Shown here piece by piece: positions 37,901 through 49,900 of a DNA stretch of 64,000 nucleotides. The translations under genes were made by a program, and so were the position numbers. How positions within the stretch are numbered: the first letter of the stretch is position 1; every line of letters begins with the position of its first letter. Under the pieces are notes generated by a model. It was not told the DNA's origin and ran no database searches. It was given only the letters and a program-made list of their open reading frames with translations. The stretch lies in contig CM119264.1 of assembly GCA_051294375.1 (NCBI GenBank), positions 15,525,473-15,589,472 on the forward strand. The letters are read 5' to 3'. This stretch comes from Paraspadella gotoi (taxonomy: Eukaryota; Chaetognatha).

Positions 37901-40900
37901 GATCTGCTGAAACAGATCCGACTAAAAAGAATTATATTATATTAACTTTTTGCAAGGAATCCAAATCTGATCTTCATGGTAATTATCCTTTCTTTTTCGT
38001 TGTTTGAGAGATTAACAAAGTTTGATTTTATTTTTGCAACGAATTTTATTTTACAAGAGCAGACATGTTTCGGCTCACAATACGAGCCTTCATCAGCGCA
38101 TATGAGTTGTGAACTTGATACAAGTTTTTAGTTAGTCTCTCTCACCAATTTTCACTTCTTTTCAAAACTTATTCAAACTAGCCACTTCTAAAAATCTGTC
38201 CTCACCACTGATCACTGTCCTTACTCAATTCTTTGTTGGAAACCTTTAGCCCTCTCTCTCTCTCTCTCTCTCTTTTTCTTTAACTTGTATCAAGTTCACA
38301 ACTCATATGCGCTGATGAAGGCTCGTATTGTGAGCCGAACCATGTCTGCTTTTGTAAAATAAAATTCGTTGCAAAAAAAAAAAAAAAAAATCAAACTTTG
38401 TAATTTTTTTAATTTTAAGATTAGATTTAACATTTTGAAATTTTAGCTATTATATACTTATTGCTATATAAAAATATAGCTCACTGGTGCCCATTATTGT
38501 ATAAAATTAAAAAATAAATTTACCAAAGTATTTTTATTGGATTTTGTTTTCATGTTCTATATGCTAAATTTTAATTTTCTAAAATTTTATCATTTTCACA
38601 TCATTCTGTGAGAGCTCTGATTCAGAAAGAGAGCGTCGCTCGTATCAAGTGACCCAACGGCGACAAAAAGTTCGGTCGAAACGTCGGCCGAATCGTCGGC
38701 CGAATCGTCCGCCATAGTTGTCCAAACCGACATCAACTGGTTAATTCCGTTCTCTTAAAAATATTCATATTATTTTGGGACAGGCGGTGGCTACGCATGA
38801 CGATACGATTCATGTTTACTACGGTCTCTCGGCCGAAAAGACGCTCATTCCAACGCTCAAACACCCGCGTCAGAAAAACGTTGCCGATCTTAAATGGCGA
38901 CCTTATTCCTCGTCTGGCCTTGGTGTTGCTGTTCAGGACGGCATTATTCTTTGGACGGTTGACCCAAACTCTCTCTCTGCCCGACCAGCGTCGTCCAGCG
39001 TCATGTTTTTTACTTTGCCGGGCCACCGACCAGTCACTTCTTTGGCCTGGGGCACCTACTCAGGGATGCTCTTCTCGGCTTCTCCGTGCGACGGGAAGGT
39101 CGTTGCCTGGGATGTATCTCGAGAGGGCGTCACCGCTCCTCTCATTGCCGTCAGTGGTGAGTGATTTTTTTCCGGTAGGGTTTGTTTTGTTTTGTTTGTT
39201 TTTATCCTCTCAATTTTTTACCAGCGCGAGGATGCGCCGTATATGACATCGAGATAAGGAAGAATAAAATATAATGTTTTACTTGATAAATTAACGTGGG
39301 GAGGAAGAGGATGGTTTGTTAGATCAGGAGGGTAGTGCGGGGTAATTCGAAACGGGGGTATTTATTGTCACTCGAGAAGACAATTTCTAAATAAAAGAAA
39401 GAATCTATCCAATTCGGGGATCGAACCCGAACTCGAGCGCTGGGACGCCAAGATTCCCAATCTTTAGCCACCAGACGACCACAAGATCCTCTTCTCTAAA
39501 TCTCAACTTCAAGAACTTAATTTGATAAGAAGTCTTGTTTTATGGCAACCAAACTCATTCAACAGAAGATGTCTCATTGGTAGTGGATCTATTGTTTACT
39601 TTATGATTTGTTTGCTGAAGATTATTCAGTCTATCTTTTTGTCTCCATTTGAAAATAATTGTTTTTATTTGATCATCAAATGTAATTAATACATTATCTA
39701 CTGATGAGAAAGACTTCTTGAAATCAAAGTTAAATCCATCGTCACACCTTCCCTGCAATATTACGTTCCAAGAGATAGTCATCTTTGGCACCAATATCTT
39801 AGAACTGTAACTCAATAAGTGCCACGCCCACTTCATCACGCTTTGGCGAGACTCCGTGACCCGGCCACATATTTCGGAACGCTGACTTATAAAATTAAAT
39901 AAAATAATTGTGTAAAAATTTTTTATAATTTTATAAAATACTTTTTTTCTAACCGAATTTTATATTTTTAAAAGCAGATTCACCATAACAATGCGTAATC
40001 ATTGATGTATTAGAGCTAATACATCGAGAAATACATTATAGTCATCAGTAATCACAAAATAAATAAGTTTTTATTTATATATAAACATTCTGTTTTCAAT
40101 AATTTATTTTAAATGTTAAATTGGTAAGCATATTTTTTAAAGATTTGTTTTTCAATCTGGTTGTTAAAAAATTTTAGGTAATAAGTTTAAACACTGTAAA
40201 GGAAAATTTAGAAGGGGAGAATTAAACAATTGAAGAGACAGTAATAATTGTTATGAAATTGGTACAACCAATATAAAAATTATCCATTCATTTAATAAAT
40301 AAGCTATCTTGCCCCTAATAGTGACAAAAAAAAAACTGATATAAATAGGCATGAATCAAATAGACAATGTTTAATAATAACATGCATCGGCAAGTTCAGA
40401 GTCTTTGAGATTGTCCATGATATTGTCTCCAACAACAGAACCGTTCAATATAAGCAGTCCCTGAGCTTCGGATCAGGCTGTAACACGGTGTTTCAGGCGG
40501 GTAGAACTTTGGAACTTTAGAACTTTAGAACCCCGGACCTTTGGGTTGGGAGGCGAATGACTTGCCTCGGCACCAATGGCCACTGATGAACAGTTGGTGG
40601 ATTTTAGTCCACCATACAATTAATCTCGTGACTCGTTGGTTTTCCAGTCATGAACAAAATCTTTAGTTAAATAGATGGTAAAGAAATTCAAGATACAATG
40701 AATCTACACTAAGAGTTGCAGCCTAAACAACTGCAATAATATTGATTTATAAATTTGATTAGGAATATAAAAACATTTGTAAAAATGTAATAGAGAGACA
40801 TTTTGATAAACGCGTTCCAGTTAGGAAGAATTCAGGGTATAAAAACGTTTCATTTTCAAGGATACAAGTATGGTGGACTAAAATCCACCAACCGTTCATC

Positions 40901-43900
40901 AGCGGCCATTGGTGCTGGAGGCAAGTCATTCGCCTCCCAACCCAAAGGTCCGGGGTTCTAGCCCAGTGGTCGCCTAGCAGTTAAGAGGGACGGGGCGCTT
41001 AACCCGCCTGTAACATGGTGTTACAGCCTGATCCAAAGCTCAGGGACTGCTTATATTGAACGGTTCTGTCACTAACTCATAACAATGATCACTGTCTCTT
41101 CACAAGTTTAAATTTAAAAATGTCTCTCTATTACATTTTTTTCTAATTCAGTAATAGAAAATTCATAAAAAATATCAGATGGATTGGCTTTTTCGTTTGA
41201 CCTGCAACTCTTCAGATAGGTTTCTTTTATATTATGGCAACAGCCGGGTTGCCTGTGATGCCCATTGGGATGGGGCACTCACTGTTGGCTTTGGGGGCTT
41301 CCGACCCTCAGTGACGCATCCAGTCACTGGCGCGGTTACCCTAGGACGGTCTCGCTTTGCCAACGCAGAGGGAAGTCGTTAGGACTGTGGATGGAACACT
41401 ACGCCTGGGATGGTGTGTTCCCCCTCTGAGCCAATGGATTTGGCTGAAGGATGACGGACGTGAGGCGGTGTGAATATACTGCCACAGGATCCCCGGGCCA
41501 AGACATCACTCAGGTTCCTCAAGCCTGAGAGGTGTCTGACAAGACTGTTACCAATAGTGGGAGAGAGAGAGCGCGAGTTGTGGGGCATACGGCGTTTGTC
41601 GTAGCGTACCCCAGGGGCATAGGCGTTTGTCGTAGCGTACCCGAAGTCGGCAGGGCATAGGCGTTTGTCGTAGCGTACCCTGAGAAGGTTGCGTGTTCGA
41701 ATGTAGGGCTCACCACTTATTGGCAACAGCCGGGTTGCCTGTAATGCCATTGGGATGGGGCATCTCACTGTTGGCTTTGGGGGCTTCCGACCCTCAGTGA
41801 CGGCATCCAGTCACTGGCGCGGTTACCCTGAGACGGTCTCGCTTTGCCAACGCAGAGGGAAGTCGTTAGGACTGTGGAGGAACACTACGCCTGGGATGGT
41901 GTGTTCCCCCTCTGAGCCAATGGATTTGGCTGAAGGAGATGACGGACGTGAGGCGGTGTGAATATACTGCCACAATATTATAATTAAAAACGCGATATAA
42001 AATGGCGTAGAATGCATCAATGCTTATAGTGAATACATTTCGGAATCGCCAGGAGCTCAGCTTTCTTGATTCTGTTACTCATTTTGGCCTATTTTGAATT
42101 TGATTTGAATGACCCTTTTTCTTAAGATTATAAATAGTTAAAAACGTCAATGCACCTGATGCTACTAAAAAATTTTAAAAAATTAAAAACGAAATTTAAC
42201 CTTTTTTGGCCCCCAGGGGTCCAGCCCCTCTCTTCTCAGGGGATGAATATTAAAATTCGCCTCGATAGTTCCATTTATATCGTTATTAGAACTCTTAAAT
42301 GTAAAATTTCATGAAATTCGATCAGGTAAGTTTGGTGGGAACAGATTCTGGTCTAAAAAAACCACAATCTCATTCTGTAGAATTTAGTTCAGAGATTTGG
42401 TCCGAACCAATTCTCGGTCAGAAAAACAAGGAGATTATGGATTGCCATTTTGACTTGTTACTTAAGGAGTCTTTATTTATTTACAATGTAATTGGTTACA
42501 TACTTTTTATCGTCTCGTAACGCTTTTGCGCATAAGTGGCGTAGTCGTCGGCGTTCCAACTTATCGATCGCCCTTTTGATAATTAAATTTGGGTGTGTGA
42601 AGCTGAAAATTTATATACATCTTCTCATCATCGAGGTCCTTGAAATTGGGTGAGGACAGTTATTAAATATGTTTTGTTTACGTTTTATCAAAACAAACAA
42701 ATTTCCTCTATTATTTTTATCTCTCTCTTTTCCCGAGGCTGATTCATCGGGAAAAAAAACGAGTCTGCAGCTGGCTCTGCAGGGGCTTTCTTTCTTTTTC
42801 TCTCTTTTCTCCTGCTGCTTTTGCCTTTTGATTTCTTTCTTTTTTTCTGGTTGCCTCTGCTGCTGCCGCTGCCGCTGCTGATTTGTCCGAAAACGATTTG
42901 GCTTCTCTCTTTCTCACTCTCTTTCTCACTATATATATATATTAGGCCGGAACAGGTTGAAAACTAGAAGTTCTTTCAAATAAATAATGATAAAGTGACT
43001 GTTAAAGAATATGAAAATAAAAATAATTTTAAAAAATTATCTTATTAATAAGCGCACGGAAGCATTTAAAGATTATCTTATTACTATATATAGTTAAAAA
43101 TTTTTTTTGAATTTGTCAATTTTTTTTAATGGATTCTGATAGAGCTTTAAAAGTTAGATAAAGGTTATTAATACAAATTTTAAAAATTTTTTTGTTTTAT
43201 TGATAAAAATTTTAAAAAATTAGAAAATTCAGCCAATGATGATGATGATGATGATGATGATTTTTTAACGTTTTTTCTGTTTTTAACCAATTTCTTGTCA
43301 AAATTTTAAAAAATTGTAGTACTAACTTTCATTTAACTTTTCAAGCTCTATAAGAATCCGTTCTTAAAAACTAACTTTTTTAAAAAAAATTTTTGTCATT
43401 TGTTATATATTAATAAATATTTAAAAGCTTCAGTGCAACAACCCAATGAACTAATTCAAAAAGTTGCATTGAAAATCGATTTAGTAATAGAAGGAAAAAA
43501 GGAATTTTTTTGAGAGAATTAAAAGTTATAAAAAGTGTTCAATTTTGGCCCGCCTTAATATATATATATTAAGCCAAGTTAATATTATAAATAACTTAGT
43601 CTTCAAGTATCAAATTCGATTTTTTTGTATCAAAGTTTATTATGGATCTAGATTTTTTTTATGCGATTTCGACGATCCTTATGCTTTTAAAATTTTTGTC
43701 TTATTATTGAGGTGGCGGCGTTACTCTAATCTCGTTCTCACCCGACGGTCATCGTCTCTTGGTTGCAACACCTTTCTCGGAGTTTCAAATTTGGAGTTCT
43801 GGATCGGACTGGACGAACGAGAAATGGACAAATCTTCGTAATCGAGTCATTGCCTGTACCTGGAGTCCAGACAGCACGACGCTTCTCTTTGCTGTAGACG

Positions 43901-46900
43901 GGGACAGCCTATTATATTCTGTCGACTTTCAAGCTGAATGGAACAGCGATGGGGAGAGGAAGAGCGAGGAACAGAGGGCGCGTTCCATTTTGGACGTGAG
44001 TGATCTGAATAGTAATCGGTTTTGCGGTAGCCCAGGACGGGTTTACGGTGCTCTCTCACTCATCTAATCAATGCCTGAGAAGAGGGGGCAAACCCTTTCT
44101 TTCACGGTTAATACCCCGTGACACCAAAAAAATCTTTACTATACTTAAATATTTAATAAACATAATTCATAAGTATATCATTAGTTGGAGAACAACTTGA
44201 CGTTTTTATCGTCGCAATCTCAGCATTTGCGACGATATTGCAACGCTTTAGCGCATAAGTGGCGTTCCAAATTATAGATCGCCTTTTTTATGATTAAATT
44301 TGGGTGTATGAAGCTGAAAATTTATATACAGCTTCTCATCATCGATGTGCTTAAAATTGAGTCTGGACAGTTATTAAATATGTTTTGTTTACGTTTTATC
44401 AAACAAACAAATTTTCTCTCTTTTATTTTTCTATTTCTTTCTCTCTCTTTTCACTTTTAATTACATGTCTCTCTCCCTCTCTCTTTTCCTGAGTCACTGA
44501 TTCATAGAGAAAGGGGAAAAAAAATGAGTCTGCAGCAGGCTCTGCAGGGGCTCTTTCTTTTTCTCTCTTTTCTCCTGCTGCTTCTGCCTTTTGATTTTTC
44601 TTTTTTTCTGGGTGCCTCTGCTGCTGCCACTGCTGATTCATCTGAAAACGATTTCGCTTCTTTCTCTCTCTGATTAATATTTTTCTTCTAAAAACTTTTA
44701 TTATCGCCATTTATTCCCAAATTTACATCCGAGATTTTCTTAAATATTCTAAATATCAATCAGAATAATATTTTTTTTCAATATATATTTACTTTATTAT
44801 TTTACTTTACTTTACTTCATTTTAGTCTTTACTTCACTTTGTCAGTCTGATTCAAGTTTCACTTTCTTTTGTCTGGGTATGTTGACAGTGTTTAGAGAGG
44901 TCGCATTCGATCAAACTGCTCGCTTATGCGGGCTTAAAGTAAAACAAAAGTACCTTCAATAATGTCTCTCCAGACTAAGCACTTGCTAAAAATAAAACTC
45001 GAAAATAAGTTATTTTACTGTTTTATAATTATTATTTTTAATTTTTTTAAATTTTTTTAAAAAATTTTTATTTTCTTTATTTTTCTCAAATTTGATTTTT
45101 TAATATCAAAATTTTTCGTCAATCCAGATTTTTCTTATGCGATTGCGACGATCCTTATGCTTTTAAGATTTTTATGTAGAAGTTTCATTTCGTGTTTAAT
45201 TCATTTACTATTCTTTGTTAAATTTTTTATCTAACACAGTAAAATTGGCAAAAAAAGACAATGTTCTTGATTGAATTTTTCAAAAATTTTATATCATAAG
45301 AAATCCCTATTACTGGTCTAATCAATGGCGTATCTGAATTATCGTAATGTTGAGTAATTTCTTAGTTATGATTTTTATTTATTTTTTTAATTGTAAATCT
45401 TAGGTTTTCTTTATACAATTTGTCCAATGAGAAAAATGAAGAAAAATAATTTAAAAAAAATTTATCCAATGAGAAATGGTACGCATTTTTTTGGTGTCAC
45501 TCGCGAACGGACACGGGGTACAACAGTCTCAAGTGTACTGCCATGAATACAGTTATAAAAAATGCATTTACTGTACTCGTTGGATCCAGAAGTTCTTAGT
45601 TTTAATTTTTAAAATCAATCCTTGAGGGCATGGGGAAATAGAAGGAAAAAATCATATTGTGGAAGACCACGACATAGAGAGTAGGGAGACATTTATTATG
45701 TATGAGGTAAAACATTGAAGAGACATAATATAGTGAATATGTTGAAACATAGGCAATAACATGTGTACAGTTCGAAGGTTGAAAACGGTTCTCTCGTGGC
45801 TACGGCCACGACGGAAGAAACCCGTTGAAGCCCGGGACGACGAGACCAATGACCGGAGTTCTGAGGTCATGTGGTCGTTGAGGGAAAAGAGAGAGAGAGT
45901 CGAGGTAACTCGGCCTCAATATGTATATTTCGCGAAGAGAAGAGACGAGAAAATGTATCGCTAGAAAAAATAAACCGAGGAGCAGGAGGAGGAGGAAAGA
46001 AGAGGAAGGGGAGAATGGGATGCCAAGTTCCTCTGCGTCCTCCTTCTTGACCAAGATGTCATGTCCAGGCCCCCAATGACGTGGCATGACATCGTCATGC
46101 TTCCCTCTGGACTAAAAAAGTGAGAGAAGTCACAAACTAAAAATATTGGATTTCTATGAAAACCTATTTAAATTATTTATATTATTATAAGTTCATTTTT
46201 TAAAAAAATTGTCAGTCACTGACAAGTTATGCCACTGCACCATGACTGATATTGATTCTTAAAGAAAGATTCTTAAAGTCTGAGCCAAAAATGCGGCAAA
46301 CTTCTGACGCAACCATGGTCGTAAGTCTATTTCCATCAGTTTAGGGCAAGTATTTTTGCATTTTCCAAAGGCTGGTTGCCTTCTTTGGTCTTGAGGAACA
46401 TGTTGTTGAGGGGGAATATAGAATTTTTCAGTGCAGGTTTGAGGGATCATGTTATTAATTATCAATTATTATAATTATTAATTATTCACGTAGCTATAAT
46501 GTATTCTTTCCAGGGTCCAGTTCTTTCATTTTCTGATTTTGTTTCCCATTTCTTGACCGGAGAATGATAAGAGCAGGCTTAATTTTTGTGTTGATTCTTG
46601 CAAATTGATTCCTTGCAAATTGATTTTTTGCAAATAAAGTTTTTCCTTAGATTTCTTTGATTCTCAAGTGCAGACCGACTTACCAACTGTCAGTCTTGGC
46701 AACCTTGGTTTGAGTTGAAACTGAATCAGAAATGATGGCAGTTAGGGTAGTTTGGGAAGAAGTTGAGTAAGGAATTTTATTCTGAATAGATTGATTGCAA
46801 CTGGCCTTAGCTTTTGCGGCCTGGGTTGAAGCATTGGCTTGGGTGAAATAAGTTTGAGCTGAACTGGAGACAGATTGGGTTTTTAAAGGCAGAGGGGACA

Positions 46901-49900
46901 TGTGAGTATTATGCACCAAAGTAAGTAGGTAGATACATTATATTCTTGTCCAGAATTCGTGGGTTTGCATTATTAGTTTTCCAAGTTGCCAATATATTCT
47001 AGGTCGTCAGTATTGATTTGATCTTTAAAGTTTATCTCTGCAATTTTCGGAGTTATGCTCAAGATTTAGGGTAAAAAGGATCAAATTAATTAATTACCGC
47101 TAATAATCGTGGCCAGTCCGACATTGATTGCTGTATGGCATCAGCCGGGTTGCCTGTGATGCCCATTGTTGGCTTTGGGGGCTTCCGAACCTCAGTGACG
47201 CCTCCAGTCACTGGCGCGGTTACCCTAGGACGGTCTCGCTTTGCCAACGCAGAGGGAAGTCGTTAGGACTGTGGATGGAACATTACGCCTGGGATGGTGA
47301 GTTCCCCCTCTGAGCCAATGGATTTGGCTGAAGGATGGTGAACGTGAGACGGTGTGAATATACCGCAACAGCTGCATGAAAACCACGCTTGTTAGTTTTG
47401 CGTGTATTCAATTATTACTCAATATTGCGTGACAAGAGGGTACATACTTAATACTTTTTTATAAATTGTTAGTTGAGTAAAATCGACTTCGATGGAATGG
47501 ACGGTGAGATTTTTGATGGTGCGTCGGTCCACCAAATGGAGTGGGACCCTAGTGGCGAACGTCTTGCTATCTCTCTTCGTCCGCAGTCGGGTAAGAAAAC
47601 ATCTCGAGACTTATATTTACCAAAAAAAAGTTTAGAGTAATTGTTTATTTACAGTAATATGCAAAAAATATGCACTGCTTTATTTGAGCCTTTAAAATAC
47701 TTTTTTTAAAGGCTGTAAATAAAAATGTTGGTATGTAATGATGTATATCTTTAAACCAACATAATTTATTTTAAATAATTTTAAATTTTAAATTTGAATG
47801 TTTTTCTATCAGGTCACCGCGCAGTAGTCGCCATTTTTGTTACGCGGTTCCGTCGTAGTGTTTTTGGTGGCTCCAGTCGCGTTGAATTTTTTCCGGGCAT
47901 GATCATTCGTGGTAATGACGACGAGCCATACGCGGCCAAAATCACTTATTGTCCGAGATACCCTCCCGGTGCTGAACCCTCGTGGTATCCTGGAGCTCTT
48001 TTGGCAGTTGTTTGGGCAAAAAATGGTGAGAAAATCATTACGTCATATCTTATTGATCTCAATTATAGATACCTATTGTGATTAAAAGCTTTCTCTTTCC
48101 GTAAAAAAAAAAAATCTTAAAGTATAAGGATCTCGCCAAGGTATAGTATCAAAGAAAATTAATGAAAAAGTACTATAATCTAATTTGCATATTGCAGTAA
48201 ATCTTAAAAAGTGAATATTCAAACAAAAAATATTTGAATCGATATGAAACAAAGAAAATGGATACACATTTCAACTTCCTCACTGCCTCACTAATGGAAC
48301 TTGATGATAACTAGATACATTGTTTGGTAGTTAAACCATAAACTGGCAAAATAAAGATAGAAATTGTTTTTTATTTTTGAAAGAAGATTATTATTGACTA
48401 CTTAATAGAAGTGATAATAGATGCGATGATAATTATTCACTGATATGATGATAATCGTTCATTGATGCTATGATAACTATAGTAATTAATTGATTGATGT
48501 ATTTGATTGATTGATGTAATTGATTGATGTAATAGTAATTGATTAATGTAATAGTAATTGATTGATGTAATAGTAATTGATTGATGTAATAGTAATTTAT
48601 TGATGTAATAGTAATTTATTGATGTAATAGTAATTTATTGATGTAATAGTAATTTATTGATGTAATAGTAATTTATTGATGCGATGATAACCAAAGGATT
48701 GATGCTATGATAACCAAATGATGGATGCCATGATAATCATTCAGTGATGCAATGATAGAGAGAGAGAAAGACAGAGCTGGACAGCTATTGGAAGGCCGCT
48801 GTACAGTCACTGCAGAGCATGAAATTTGAAGAAATAAAAAAAGGCAAAAAAATGTTACAATTGTTTACAATTGGAAATTGTTATAATTTTTTCCAATCAT
48901 AGGTTGTAAAAGATTTTATTTTCATTTGTATTAAAATTAAGATATAGCTTCTCCTTAAAAAGGTCTTTATTTCACATGTTTTTTATTGATTCAAAGATTT
49001 TTTTATGAATTTCATCTTTAATATTATTTACTGCAATATGTAAATTAGATTAAAGCATTTCTATATACTAATTTGGATATTATAATGAGTACAATAATCT
49101 CATTTGTATATTGTAGTAAATCATAATAAAGTAGAAATTCAAACAAAAAATACTTGAATCCAAATGTAATATGAAAATTTCAAAGCTATTTCAAGATGAG
49201 AAGCCATATCTAAATTTTTAACTTATGATTATTGCAGACTTTTATAAAACTTAATCGTAATTCATAATAAATTTTATTTAAAAAAAAAAGGAAGTCCAGG
49301 CCAAAACTATAAAAGCATAGTTTTTATATAACAATGTCGGATCTGCCTACGATAATTAAGCAGTAATCAGCTAATCAGATGATAAACCATAATATTTTTT
49401 TAAATTTTTTTTCCACTCGCATCATTTTTTCAACTCTCATAATTTTTTCAATTTGCATCATTTTTACAATTTGCATCATTTTTTCCACTCGCATCATTTC
49501 GTTAACTTGCATCTTTTTTTTAACTTGCATCTTTTTTTTAACTTGCATCTTTTTTTTAACTTGCATCTTTTTTTTAACTTGCATCTTTTTTTTAACTTGC
49601 ATCATTTTTTAAAATTGCATCATTTTTTTCACATTAATTAATTAATTAAAACATTTATAAGTAATAATTGGTAGTAATATATTAAAGATTAAAGTAAATG
49701 TGACTTATGTTTTTTCTATTTAAACTCATATCCATTGGCCCAATTCCGTAAAAACTTTATATCTAGCACACTTCACACACTTTCTTACCCGCACACAAAA
49801 TTTTATCTCAATCTATTAATTCGAGTAATTATGGGTTAAAATAAGTAAAAAGATTTTAGTAAATGTGACTCATATTTTTTTCTTTTAAACTCATTTCCAC

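Noticed and set aside
39409-39487. Functional tRNA gene
   Set aside because: B box and T stem are good, but the anticodon-like loop has nine bases and the acceptor stem does not pair.
49375-49641. Coiled-coil-like MQVKKK repeat protein
   Set aside because: Translation of the 18-nt minisatellite; no start context, no conservation outside the array.
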